64,000 bases of DNA from Actinomycetes bacterium (GCA_021810525.1 JAJZIP010000001.1:17781-81780); one strand, 5' to 3'. Positions 45,273 to 54,838 are shown, numbered from the stretch's first letter. Translations and numbers: made by a program. The notes: generated by a model from the sequence alone, not told the origin.

Positions 45273-46814
45273 ATGGTTAGTCTCGGAATTCTTGTCCTAG
45301 TGATCGCCACCATAGTGATCATCTTCGTGGTCCGGTCCCAACGCACCTCACCACTCCGACGCCCAGCAAAAGTAACCCAGTCCAGCGCCAAAAACGACGG
45401 CGGAAAGGTGCCGATCTCTGAGTTTCGTGACGAGCACCTCGAAAAGAAGCTTCAGGAGTGGGTCAAAGCGGGGCTTATCTCGACACAGCAGTCCGAAGCG
45501 ATCCTCTCCCAGGAGACTGCCGTGCACCGTGCAATCATCCCGGTCATCAGCCTCCCTGAACGACTAGGTCCCACGCCAAAACGCATTCCAGCAGTCGCAG
45601 AAGCACTCGGTTACCTGGGGGGGGCACTGGTAGTGGTCGGTCTTGTTCTTGCCGCCACCAGATACTGGCCTGACATTTCCGTCGTCGCCAGGCTCATCGT
45701 GACAGGGGCCATTACCGCACTGCTGATTGCCGCGGGAGCCATGGTCCGAGAGAAGACAGATCCGGCGCTGGCGAGGTTCCGATGGTTCTTATGGCTGGCC
45801 TCCTCGGCAACAACTGTGTTCTTTGCCGTGGTCCTTTCCCGAGAACAGTTCCATAATGGCGTCAAAGCCGTCGTTCTTATTGCAGCTTTGGCAGGTGCAA
45901 TTGAGAGCGGGATCCTCTGGGGCGGAAGAAACCGTCCACTACAGCAGTTCGTGTTTCTTGGAGCACTTGCAGCAGCGGCCGGCGCCACCGGAGCCAGCCT
46001 ATTCCCGGCATCACCCCTCGGACCGATGGGGCTCGCCGTCTGGATAGTGGGTATCGGCCTTCTTGTCGTCGGCCTGCGCCGACTCATCACTAATTCCCCT
46101 ATGACAGAGTCGATGGGCGCCGCAGCAATCGTCGTTGGCGCAATGTCGGTTTCCAATGGATGGGGATCAGGCGGACTGAGTTTTCTCCTGGCCAGCACGG
46201 TGAGCTTGATTGCCCTGGCTGAGGTTCCCGGAGTGCTGGCGCGGCGCCTAGACCAGCTCATCATCGGCCTGATTGGAGCCTTCACGACTTTTGAATCTCT
46301 TCCGGCAACGCTCACCTACTTTGCCCAAAAGGCTGGCGTCGTGACAGGGTCGCTTACCTGGATAGCCGGCTTGGCTTTGGTTGCAGCGGGTTCACGGAAG
46401 CTCCTCATAACGCCGGAGCTGGCCAAGCTTGTAGGTGGAATACTCCTCCTCGGCGGAGCCGCCATAACCGGCGCACAGTCGCGCGATGTTGCACCACTGT
46501 TTGGCCTAGCCACCGCGATCGGCCTGGTTGTCCTAGGCACACGCCCGGGACAAGTGCTAATGTCAGCATTGGGCTCGCTTGGTATCCTCATAAATGTCAC
46601 CTGGGGGGTCTCGTGGTATTTTCCCAGCCAAGGGCGCGCACCGCTTCTGATCCTGGTTTCAGGTATCCTAATCATTGCCATAGCTGTCTGGATGGCGCGG
46701 ATGCGGGGACGGTTTGCAAGCGAACTTGGCCTAGGAGGCCACATTGACGGCTCAGCAAGAATAGAGCCAAAGCACAACAAAACCGGATCTCACCGAAACA
46801 GGACTGCTAGTTAG
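45273..46814 (+). CDS. DUF2157-like polytopic membrane protein
   Basis: A 513-residue membrane protein. One N-terminal helix (ILVLVIATIVIIFVV) is followed by a soluble segment with LQEWVKAGLISTQQSEAIL, typical of DUF2157 proteins. About twelve or more further hydrophobic segments follow, starting LGYLGGALVVVGLVLAATRYW. The tail is basic and hydrophilic. AAGGAGG precedes ATG 45273. Function is unknown. It marks the boundary between the catabolic island and the decayed region to the right. Confidence 0.8.
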   Translation: MVSLGILVLVIATIVIIFVVRSQRTSPLRRPAKVTQSSAKNDGGKVPISEFRDEHLEKKLQEWVKAGLISTQQSEAILSQETAVHRAIIPVISLPERLGPTPKRIPAVAEALGYLGGALVVVGLVLAATRYWPDISVVARLIVTGAITALLIAAGAMVREKTDPALARFRWFLWLASSATTVFFAVVLSREQFHNGVKAVVLIAALAGAIESGILWGGRNRPLQQFVFLGALAAAAGATGASLFPASPLGPMGLAVWIVGIGLLVVGLRRLITNSPMTESMGAAAIVVGAMSVSNGWGSGGLSFLLASTVSLIALAEVPGVLARRLDQLIIGLIGAFTTFESLPATLTYFAQKAGVVTGSLTWIAGLALVAAGSRKLLITPELAKLVGGILLLGGAAITGAQSRDVAPLFGLATAIGLVVLGTRPGQVLMSALGSLGILINVTWGVSWYFPSQGRAPLLILVSGILIIAIAVWMARMRGRFASELGLGGHIDGSARIEPKHNKTGSHRNRTAS

Positions 46815-46938
46815 AACGTGACGCACCTGTCGGAGCAAAGCAGGTGAAACTGGCTTGGTCACACCTCAGCCCCGCATACTCGCACGAAATGGCTATATCC
46901 CTGCTGCCAACCTCATCGCCGCATGGGTGAACGACTAA

Positions 46939-47067
46939 CTCCTTTGCGAACAGAGAAAATGCGCAGCCCCATTTATGTTAGTGACGGGAGTACCGCTCGA
47001 AGTGGTAGCCGACATTCTTGGGCACTCTTGCAATGGAATAACAGCTGACATTTACGGAGATCGTGCC
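46939..47067 (+). pseudogene. C-terminal remnant of a tyrosine recombinase
   Basis: The plus-strand frame reads VTGVPLEVVADILGHS and then ITADIYGD, the C-terminal box of phage-type integrases (LGHS with the catalytic His, and the Tyr in DIYG). Only about 40 residues remain, with an upstream stop at 46936. The same bases are read in antisense by the 3' end of the frameshifted secreted-protein gene, so one of the two readings is a relic. Confidence 0.7.
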
Positions 47068-47619
47068 GATATTCGGTGGCGGTGCTGTCACTGCTGCCTC
47101 GAGTTGGACGATCTGCGAGGGCAGACCTGAGGCCGTGGTTGGGACGGACGGAGTTGGGGTTGTGCCAGGGGCGGACGTGCCCGGAGTGTACGTGCCCGGA
47201 GTGTACGTGATGACGATACTGCAGTAATTTTGGCCCTTTATAATATTGCAGGTCGGGGTGGGGGTGCGGTAATAATTTGACTTTTGAGCTGTGCTGGTGC
47301 CCGTGCAAGCGCGGCCATGGTCGCTTCACCGAGGGATTTGCCGAGGGCGGAGTTGGGGCGGTACCAAGTGGCGGAGCACCCCTTGGGAGCAGGTACGTAG
47401 ATCTTTTTGACGGTCCCCTGTGGCGGCGCGGAGGATGGAGGAGCCGTTTTGGCCGGAGTTGCCAGTGGCCTGGAGGGTCGCACTAAGGCCGGCGGAGAAG
47501 CCGGTGTTTGAGGTCGTGACCGTCACGGTGCCTTCATGCGCCGCCCAAGCGGGAGAGGCTAACAGGATTGGAGCTGCTGCGACGCTGACTGCGAGTCCAA
47601 CTCGCATTAGCTTGAGCAT
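46978..47619 (-). pseudogene. Secreted protein gene with two compensating frameshifts
   Basis: ATG 47619 begins a clear signal peptide (VGLAVSVAAAPILLASPAWA) and GTVTVTTSNTGFSAGLSATL. The frame then shifts near 47440 to read GTVKKIYVPAPKGCSATWY, and shifts back near 47290 to read CNIIKGQNYCSIVITYTPGT and a Pro/Thr-rich tail ending at 46978. Both shifts are needed to keep a protein-like composition. They may be real decay or sequencing error. The product was probably an exported extracellular protein with paired Cys and a TYTPG repeat. The last 30 residues are antisense to an integrase remnant. Confidence 0.6.
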
Positions 47620-47693
47620 GACGGTACCGCCTTTGCTGGTCCTTTGGAGATCATCTGCCATTGACCGGACGCCGTTTTGTGCATGGTATCGGT

Positions 47694-48071
47694 TCACGCA
47701 AAATTCCCGGTTTCACCATTTTGCGCATGAAGCTTGACTCCCTTTGCGTCCACTCCGCACATCTGATCATTTCCACGAACCGCTACCGACGCCTTGTGAA
47801 ATGGCACGGCTTGGAGTAGATCTGGGAACGCTGGGACAGTCTTAACTCCGATTGGTGTTACCTTCAAATCTGCAATGATGGTAACGTTGGGGTCAAACGG
47901 GTTTTTGCCAGTCAACACAGTGCTACCCCCAGCTTTGGCCGAACTGTCAATACTTGTCCAGATTGCGTCGACGACACTTGAGGATGCGTATTCACTAATG
48001 GAACCTACGAAGTCGTGCTCGGCCTGGGTTGGATTCTTGCAAGCCATTTGGGGGGGGGAGATCATCGCCAT
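47694..48071 (-). CDS. Hypothetical protein fragment, possibly TadE/G-like
   Basis: 125 codons reading CKNPTQAEHDFVGSISEYAS, then NPFDPNVTIIADLKVTPIGVKTVP. This looks like the extracellular C-terminal part of a pilus- or TadE-like exported protein with two Cys. There is no signal peptide: the start lies just after a run of nine C/G (48050-48058), suggesting the 5' part was lost or is in another frame. It sits directly upstream of the frameshifted secreted-protein gene on the same strand. Confidence 0.45.
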   Translation of the reverse strand: MAMISPPQMACKNPTQAEHDFVGSISEYASSSVVDAIWTSIDSSAKAGGSTVLTGKNPFDPNVTIIADLKVTPIGVKTVPAFPDLLQAVPFHKASVAVRGNDQMCGVDAKGVKLHAQNGETGNFA

Positions 48072-48264
48072 AGCTCAGTGGCTGGTGTTTTTCTCCAAAT
48101 TTTGGGCCAAACTTCAGTGATTGTTTTCAATCAGTGAACTTTGGCCGCAATTGATCATAGAGACACACATAAATCTGTCAATAAATAGCTGGATGTGATA
48201 GGTAAAACTAAGATAATCATACCTCTGACCTGGTATAATGGCAGCTTAGCCTTTGTATTCCAGA

Positions 48265-48867
48265 ATGGGTTTCCAAATGTCTTTAGGCACGACTCCAGAA
48301 ACAGAAGATCTCTATAGCTCATCGGCGCGGCTGTGCGACGACGCTCTAGCTGATAACTTGATCTTCAAGCTTTTGTACCGCTTTGGTGATGAGATCTTTC
48401 CCGACGAGTTCTTCAGTTATCTCTATGACAATCTCGGACGGGCATCGATTCCTCCACGGATACTGGCTACCGTCATGGTACTCCAACGCCTCCATGGGCT
48501 ATCTGATAGAGAAGCAGCCAATGCCTTTACGTTCGATATGCGCTACAAGTACGCCTGTGGTGGCCTTGGGTATGAATATCCAGGGTTTGTCCATACGGTA
48601 CTAGTCGACTTTCGTGCACGCCTGGCTGGCTCAGATTCCCCCACACGTATCTTCGATGCAGTACTTGAGGTGGTATCCCGTGCCAAGCTGGTAAAAGAGA
48701 CAAGGGTGTTGGACTCAACCCCTCTTTATGACGCAGTGGCGACGATGCACACGGTGACTCTGCTGCGCCGCGCGATCAGAGGTGTCTACGAAGAGTCAGT
48801 CTCCAAGAAATCCGCCTATAAAGGAGTGGTATCCCAACTGATTGAAGTGGACCGGCAACTCTCATAA
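48265..48867 (+). mobile_element. IS1182-family transposase, 3'-truncated
   Basis: About 200 residues of the N-terminal part of an IS1182-type (DUF772) transposase: IPPRILATVMVLQRLHGLSD, then FTFDMRYKYACG and the first catalytic Asp in RVLDSTPLYDA. It stops at 48867 where an E1 alpha gene remnant begins, so the C-terminal DDE residues are missing. A -10-like TATAAT lies near 48234. No terminal inverted repeats were identified. Confidence 0.85.
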
Positions 48868-49369
48868 GGCTGCCAGGTTGAGTGACTCGTGAAAGGCACC
48901 CTGATTAGCGGCACCCTCGCCAGTCACGGCAACAGCCACGCTGTCCTTGCCCTGTCGTTGCAACGCAAATGCCTGGCCCAGAGCGGGAGGATACCCCTCT
49001 GCAATGATGACGGAGCGCGAGACATGGATGATCGGATCAAATAGGTACATTTGTCCGCCGCGTCCCTTTCCCAAGCCGGTCTCGCGCCCAAAGGTCTCTG
49101 CCTCCAAAAGCTTGAGATCCATGCCATGCGCAATTGCGAAGTGGTGGGAACGATGTGTCGCAGCAACGGCGTCATCTGCAGTCAGATGCGCACACACCGG
49201 CGGCCACTGGCTCTTGACCTGCAGAAAGATGCATCTCGCCTGGAATAAGACCTGCTCCGATATCCCAAGCTGGTTTATTGTCGGCGTGATAATCGCGCAA
49301 TATAGCTTCTTCAAAGCTGCAGCCCAACACCATGATTTTATAAAGGCCGAGTCGGGTTACATTATCCAT
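48862..49369 (-). pseudogene. Pyruvate/acetoin dehydrogenase E1 alpha, frameshifted and 3'-truncated
   Basis: ATG 49369 behind GAGGAGG starts a frame with IGAGLIPGEMHLSAGQEPVAAGVCA. Within GTGTGTGC near 49188-49197 the frame shifts, continuing as HLTADDAVAATHRSHHFAIAHG and GKGRGGQMYLFD, then the ThDP motif TGEGAANQGAFHESLNLAAL. It ends exactly at the junction with the IS1182 transposase, so more than half of the protein is lost. The intact ancestor would decarboxylate pyruvate or acetoin in a multienzyme complex. Confidence 0.85.
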
Positions 49370-49703
49370 AAGTCCCTCCTCTAATACGCTGTCCTAGCTT
49401 GTCTAGCTTTCAGGCAGCCCAAACATCCTGACAGAGCGACAACAAGCGAGTATTGGCAGAAATCTGGGGGTTGAGACCCGTGTTAATCCGCGCTACTAAG
49501 CACTCTCACCAGCGCAGTTCTTCCAGCAGAAAGTCTTAAGGGGGCATAATGGCCCTGTGTCAATAGCTAGGTCAATCGGGGCAACTCTAAACATTCAAAG
49601 TGGGTGATAGTACAGGTGTTCACCATTTCCTTCTGGAATTGCAAAGGTATAAAATAGCTTTGGCGCGCGCGCCAACTGGGGCTGTAACGGTAGGAGGTGC
49701 AAG
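49370..49703. promoter_or_regulatory. Intergenic region with promoter and palindromic operator candidate
   Basis: No gene. It contains a -10-like TATAAA at 49648-49653 and, seven bases later, the perfect 16-bp palindrome TTGGCGCGCGCGCCAA (49660-49675) near the expected transcription start of the gene at 49704. Confidence 0.5.
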
Positions 49704-50330
49704 GTGAGCACCGCAGTCTTGTTGGTCATCGCAGTTATGGCCGTCTTTATCACGATCTACTTCGCACGCCACCGGGATGCACCTGGACGAGCGAGCTTCT
49801 TGCGACTAGCCGGCTTCGCGATAACAGCCGTATTCGGCGGGTTTTTTGGGCTTCTTCTCGCCGCCGAAAGTATTTCCGATCCGGGTGGGTTGAAGTCAGC
49901 AGGTTTGATTGCCGCATGGGCAATTCCTCTCACCGTCCTCATCCTGCTCGCCTGGCGCCATCAAATCTGGGCAGGGCGGGTGTTCTTATTCCTCGTTGGT
50001 ATAGATGTTGCAATAAATATCTGGTTCCTGGCTGATTCCAGTAGCTGGCGTGCGCTGGAAAACAACATCGGCCCCGTGCGGGCGATATATCTCTTCGTGC
50101 TCGGCACCGCGCTGGCCGTTTACGGACTACGCCGCACCTTGCCTGCCGGACTCATGCTCCTTGTTGCCGGCGTTGTACCAACTGCTCTTTCATACCAAAA
50201 CCGTCCAGGCTTCAGCTCGCTTGCCCTGGCGAGTGCCGCACCGTTGATCACGGGAGCGCTGTATCTCACCTCCGCCGCAATCACGAATACCATTCACCCC
50301 GCTGAGCACAAAGGGACTCAACAACCCTAA
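49704..50330 (+). CDS. Polytopic membrane protein, hypothetical
   Basis: A 208-residue protein with about six hydrophobic segments (VLLVIAVMAVFITIYF first, then ITAVFGGFFGLLLAA and AIPLTVLILLAW) and a short hydrophilic tail. AGGAGG precedes GTG 49704. No family was recognised. It is intact between two pseudogenes. The palindrome at 49660 suggests it is controlled by a repressor. Confidence 0.7.
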   Translation: MSTAVLLVIAVMAVFITIYFARHRDAPGRASFLRLAGFAITAVFGGFFGLLLAAESISDPGGLKSAGLIAAWAIPLTVLILLAWRHQIWAGRVFLFLVGIDVAINIWFLADSSSWRALENNIGPVRAIYLFVLGTALAVYGLRRTLPAGLMLLVAGVVPTALSYQNRPGFSSLALASAAPLITGALYLTSAAITNTIHPAEHKGTQQP

Positions 50331-51240
50331 GCACCCAGCCCGCGGAAAGCACGAATATATGAATCATAAAGAGAGTCCTTATTCGCAGCGATTGAAAATG
50401 CTGCGTAGGAGCGCCGAATGCCACCATCTAATTGCTCATATTTCAGGTTCTTGTTGTTGGCATTTTCGCTTCCCTGTCCTACCGAATAGGAAGGGTTTTC
50501 GACTATCACCTGCATGTCGGTTGATTTCTGCTTTTTCACCCTTTCGCTGTTCTCAGGTAGCATTGCATACCAGTCAGCCTCTCTTTCCCTCATCTGGAAG
50601 GTATCTGCCAGCACTATTCCTTCAAACGGCTGGTCATCGCCACCCAAGAACCCGCGGTAGCTCTCTTCTATGTTTATAACTGCGGTTTAGTAGGCAAGCA
50701 GCACGATCTCATTGGCACGGGGCTCAGAGTCATACTTCCTGATCAAGTCTCTTGGTTCTATCGGCCCGCTTTGAACAAGTCTCACGATGAAAGTCACAGT
50801 TCCGGTAAAAGGATCTAAGACATGGACTCCTTCATCAGGTAGACTCAGGCTGAGCCCAGCTCTGAGTGCAACTTCCGCGCTGTTGATGATGAAATCAACG
50901 ACCTCAATTTGGGTATAGACGATTCCAAGGGCCTCTGTGGTTGTGGGAAAAGCTGTCTTGAAGAACTTGTCTTAAAGTCAAATTACGATCCTTTGCCTGC
51001 CCTCCGGGTTGTCGATGCCTTTGGCTCTTTTTCGTACGCTTTCATATAACTTCTCCAGCGGTTGGATCTCTTTTTCAAGGAAATGGTCTTCGAGCAGTTC
51101 TACCACCGCATCAAGTGATGCTGATACCTGAGTGTGGCTGGTAAAGCTATAGTTCTCAAAGAGGGCATCAAATAATGGCTTAGTTATCAGGTGCTGTGAG
51201 AGCATTTCAATGGCAATGGGCCGCAAATGCTCCCCAGTGA
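50327..51240 (-). pseudogene. Type ISP-like restriction-modification/helicase enzyme, decayed remnant
   Basis: Read leftwards from about 51240: RPIAIEMLSQHLITKPLFDALF and RKRAKGIDNPEGRQRIV from the coupler region, a frameshift near 50978, then KTAFPTTTEALGIVYTQIEVVDF, methyltransferase motif I VLDPFTGTVTF, an in-frame stop in LLAY*, and VIVENPSYSVGQGS (motif IV, NPPY changed to NPSY) with SLYDSYIRAFR. It ends at 50327. These blocks match COG4889-type predicted helicases and Type ISP enzymes, which fuse nuclease, helicase and N6-adenine methyltransferase. The nuclease and helicase parts and the target-recognition domain are gone. Confidence 0.75.
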
Positions 51241-51988
51241 ATGGAGGCTCCTCTGGCCCTTGGAGTGAGCTTAGGTGCCCATGGCCAGAGGAATGGTGCT
51301 GCGATTATGGCTGGAATGGCAATCACGCATAGGCTTTTGAGACCAAAATGGACGCTAAGGACGCTGGCCGGAGTCGGCCAAATGCCGCTACCAGTACTCC
51401 TGCTATGCGGAGAGGCTGGTGGAGCGAGACAAATATGGCATGTAGAACCCCCAGATAGGCAGTTGGCTGCTGCTTTATTAAGGAGATAAGCCCACGCTGG
51501 TCCCAGCAGTCGCGTGTCGTCAGAAGAAAGGCCGGCTTCAGTTTCTGCGCACGAGTCTTCGCCAGGCTGAGCACGTTGCGATTTGCTCAATTCAGGGGAG
51601 ACCACATGTCGTCGATATGGCTTCATGCGCCTCCTTGCGATCGTTTCCCAGACCGGGAGACGTGTTTTCATATACCAAAACCGTCCATCACTGATGGTCT
51701 TTGCAGCATTCAGCCGTCACTGGATTCCACTGTAGCCAAGCACATCAGAGTCTCACAATCTGTGAATCGCAGTCCTCTCGATCAGCTTGAACCAAGGAGA
51801 AGTTACAGCGCAGATTTTCTGGCAAGAAGTCATTTCGTCGATCGGCTTTCAGGTGAGCCGCATTTCCTATTGGACTAAGTGCAAAGCATCTTTAACGTTT
51901 TTGGAACCTGAGGGAGCGGTGGCGACAACCCGCACTCCAGTCATGCTACGGTGTTCAAGTCCGGCACGAAGTCCAAAGGAGCTGAAAT
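51241..51988. other. Stretch with no supported gene
   Basis: About 750 bases upstream of the glutamate decarboxylase gene. Several overlapping frames on both strands occur at 51200-51670, but none has a coherent domain, so this may be further decayed DNA. The gad promoter should lie near 51900. Confidence 0.45.
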
Positions 51989-53392
51989 ATGGCCAAGTGG
52001 CATAGGCGCCAAGCCCCGCAGAACCGCCTGGAGGACCTTAGCATAAATCCGCTTTTCGCACGACCAGGCGCGAGCAGGGTCCCCAAGTTCAAGCTTGCCG
52101 AGGACGGCTTGCTTCCTCAGACCGCCTACCAGATCGTTCATGATGAACTTGAATTGGATGGCAATGCGAGGCTGAATCTAGCGACCTTTGTTGGAACCTG
52201 GATGGAGCCCGAGGCCCAGGCACTATATTCCGAGTCAGCTGATAAGAACATGATTGACAAGGATGAATACCCCCAGACCGCCGCAATCGAGGATAGATGC
52301 TTTCGCATAATGGCCGAGCTGTGGAATGCCCCGGAGCCCCACGAAGCTATCGGAGTGTCCACGACTGGATCTTCGGAAGCGTGCATGTTAGGTGGGTTGG
52401 CGCTCAAAAGGCGCTGGCAGCAAAACAGGCGTGAAAAGGGACTGCCTGCAGAACGACCCAACATCGTCTTCAGTTCGGCCGTTCAGGTCGTATGGGAGAA
52501 GTTTGCGAACTATTTCGAGGTGGAACCCCGCTATGTAAACGTGACTGCCGATCGGCCCCATTTGACGCCTGGAGGTGTGCTCGAGGCCGTCGACGAGAAC
52601 ACCATCGGTGTGGTTCCGGTTTTGGGTGTCACATACACCGGCATCTACGAGCCGGTGGCAGATATTGCACAAGCGCTTGACGCTTTGGCAGTCCGAAGCG
52701 GGCTTGACATCCCTATTCACGTGGATGCGGCGTCTGGCGGCTTCATAGCACCGTTTCTGCAACCTGAATTGGTCTGGGATTTTCGCCTTCCCCGGGTTCA
52801 CTCAATCAATACGTCTGGCCACAAATACGGGCTTGTATATCCAGGACTTGGGTGGGCTTTATGGCGCCACAAGGACTATTTGCCAGAAGACCTTGTATTT
52901 AATGTCTCCTATCTTGGTGGCAATATGCCCACTTTCGCGCTCAACTTTTCCAGGCCCGGAGCTCAAGTGCTCCTTCAGTACTACAACTTCCTGAGACTGG
53001 GGAGAAGCGGATACTACAAAGTGCAGAAGACCTGTCAGCAGGTAGCAAATTTTCTCGCTGGCAGAGTCGCGAAGATCGGGTTGTTCGAGGTTCTCACGGA
53101 CGGTTCTGATATTCCGGTGTTTGCTTGGCGGATCAAATCGGAGTCTGAGTGCAAGTGGGATCTTCACGCCTTGTCGTCACTTCTCAGGGAGCGTGGCTGG
53201 CAGGTTCCTGCATACCCCCTTCCTCCCGATTTGGAGGACGTCACGATAATGAGGGTAGTGGTTAGAAACAGCTTTTCCATGGACTTAGCTCAGCTTTTCC
53301 TCGAGGACCTCTCAAGGGCGGTATCGCATCTTGAGTCGCTTGAGACTCCATATCAACTCGGCTCCAGTCAGCCAAGGCCTTTTCATCACTGA
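51989..53392 (+). CDS. gadB: Glutamate decarboxylase
   Basis: A 467-residue PLP enzyme converting glutamate to 4-aminobutyrate with proton uptake. The PLP lysine is in SINTSGHKYG, GVSTTGSSEACMLGG lies near the phosphate, and IPIHVDAASGGFIAPF carries the Asp that pairs with the pyridine. The N-terminal FVGTWMEPEAQAL is typical of GadB. The protein ends in FHH; a C-terminal His controls pH-dependent activity in E. coli GadB, so similar control is possible. AAGGAG lies before ATG 51989. No glutamate/GABA antiporter is in the window. It may serve acid resistance or GABA metabolism. Confidence 0.95.
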   Translation: MAKWHRRQAPQNRLEDLSINPLFARPGASRVPKFKLAEDGLLPQTAYQIVHDELELDGNARLNLATFVGTWMEPEAQALYSESADKNMIDKDEYPQTAAIEDRCFRIMAELWNAPEPHEAIGVSTTGSSEACMLGGLALKRRWQQNRREKGLPAERPNIVFSSAVQVVWEKFANYFEVEPRYVNVTADRPHLTPGGVLEAVDENTIGVVPVLGVTYTGIYEPVADIAQALDALAVRSGLDIPIHVDAASGGFIAPFLQPELVWDFRLPRVHSINTSGHKYGLVYPGLGWALWRHKDYLPEDLVFNVSYLGGNMPTFALNFSRPGAQVLLQYYNFLRLGRSGYYKVQKTCQQVANFLAGRVAKIGLFEVLTDGSDIPVFAWRIKSESECKWDLHALSSLLRERGWQVPAYPLPPDLEDVTIMRVVVRNSFSMDLAQLFLEDLSRAVSHLESLETPYQLGSSQPRPFHH

Positions 53393-53596
53393 ATAGTGGT
53401 GGCCAGGGGTTGGGCACGCACTGGTTTTGTCAAGTCGCGTTCTGGCGCAGAATCCTGACAGGAAGCCGAATTAGGGATTTGTAGACGGAATGCCTAAAAG
53501 CTTGAGGTTTCACCAGATCTTGAGGTTTGCCGATGGAACTGGATTTGTCCGAATCGCACCCGGTCAGGCCCTTGACGGCAAAGACCTTCAAGGGCC

Positions 53597-54838
53597 TCAT
53601 GGAGCTGGTTTAGTGCCCAGTGTTAGTGAGACTGTGATTTTCCTGGATCCCTCATACGCGGTTATTGCTACCTTCTCTCCTTGCTTCAAGGAAGACTCAA
53701 TGGCACTGAGGGATGCGGCCGAGGTGACTGGTTTTCCAGCAAGGCTCACAATCACATCTCCGGGTACGAGGCCGGCAGACGATGCCGGCGACCCTGGCTC
53801 AACGACTATGACTACCGCTCCTGTTTGGACGGCAAAGCCATATTCTTGTGCGAGTACAGGGGAGTTGTCCTCAACTTCGACTCCTATGTAGGGCCCAGGA
53901 GACCCAGTGGTTCCACCTTTTTCTAGAATCGGTAGCTCACTCTTGATCTCCGAGGCGGGGATGGCGAAGCCGATATTCTGGGCTTGAGTGCCTTCGCTAG
54001 TGGTTCCCGCGGTGGCAGTGTTCATTCCCACCACATTTCCCGAGGAGTCGACAAGCGGACCGCCAGAGTTCCCAGGATTGATTGCTGCGTCGGTCTGAAT
54101 CATGTTTGTCAGTGTTTCGGTCTGATTGGTGTTGGGTATGTCGGCTGTCACTTGGCGGCCAAGGGCAGACACAATTCCAGATGTCACGGTTGGTGAGCCA
54201 GCGGAGAGCCCAAGTGCGTTGCCTATTGCTATGAGGGCGTCACCTGGCACTAGGGCAGAGGAGTTGCCGAACGTCACGGTGTGTAGCCCCTTTGGCGGGT
54301 TCACAATCTTTAGCAGGGCCATGTCGTGGCTGGGATCTGTGCCTATAACATCGGCCGGAAGTGCCTTTGTCTGCCCGTCGAGCGTAACCGCAACACTGGT
54401 GGCACCAGCTATCACATGGTTGTTTGTAAGAACCAGACCGTTGGAGGAGATGACCATCCCCGTGCCAGCCGACTTGAACTGTTCTCCCGGTACTCCATTT
54501 CCTATGCCAAAAGGGTTACCAGAGGTATAGCTCAGCGTTCCGGTTGCATCGACAGAGACAACCTTTGGCAGAACCTCTTTGACGATTGCTGGAATGGAGT
54601 TCCCGTTTATTAGCGCTGGTCCAGGTGACAGGTTGCTTTGCTTGATAGTCAGCGAGGAAGTCGATGAGCTCTTGGCGGAGGTGAAATGCGACACCGCTGC
54701 TCCGGCAGCACCTCCAACCACGGCTGCCGAGAGCAGAAGCCCTGCCGTCAGAGCGGCTCCTATGCGGCCGCGCTTTGAACCGGCTGTTGATGGCTGCGGT
54801 TCTGGAAAAGCTTCAGATGCCCACTGATCTCCTATCAT
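53597..54838 (-). CDS. HtrA/DegP-like trypsin-PDZ serine protease
   Basis: A 413-residue membrane-anchored protease. Residues about 27-49 form a single transmembrane helix (AALTAGLLLSAAVVGG), then a Ser-rich linker. The catalytic triad is TNNHVIAGA (His), SHDMALLKI (Asp) and NPGNSGGPL (Ser). One PDZ domain follows with SPASSAGLVPGDVIVSL. It degrades or refolds damaged envelope proteins. GAGGAG precedes ATG 54838; an extension to 54913 is possible. Convergent with gadB. The PDZ carries the usual GLxPGD binding loop. Confidence 0.93.
   Translation of the reverse strand: MIGDQWASEAFPEPQPSTAGSKRGRIGAALTAGLLLSAAVVGGAAGAAVSHFTSAKSSSTSSLTIKQSNLSPGPALINGNSIPAIVKEVLPKVVSVDATGTLSYTSGNPFGIGNGVPGEQFKSAGTGMVISSNGLVLTNNHVIAGATSVAVTLDGQTKALPADVIGTDPSHDMALLKIVNPPKGLHTVTFGNSSALVPGDALIAIGNALGLSAGSPTVTSGIVSALGRQVTADIPNTNQTETLTNMIQTDAAINPGNSGGPLVDSSGNVVGMNTATAGTTSEGTQAQNIGFAIPASEIKSELPILEKGGTTGSPGPYIGVEVEDNSPVLAQEYGFAVQTGAVVIVVEPGSPASSAGLVPGDVIVSLAGKPVTSAASLSAIESSLKQGEKVAITAYEGSRKITVSLTLGTKPAP

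Noticed and set aside
51207..51671. Open frames on both strands upstream of gadB as membrane-protein genes
   Set aside because: Hydrophobic stretches occur in several overlapping frames, but none has a ribosome site or family motif and they contradict one another.
50192..51687. 16-bp exact repeat ATACCAAAACCGTCCA at 50192 and 51672
   Set aside because: A pair of this length is expected about once by chance in a window of this size; the flanks do not match and no element boundary is seen.
53490..54613. Plus-strand frames under the HtrA protease gene
   Set aside because: They are antisense to a complete protease with intact catalytic triad and have no domain of their own.
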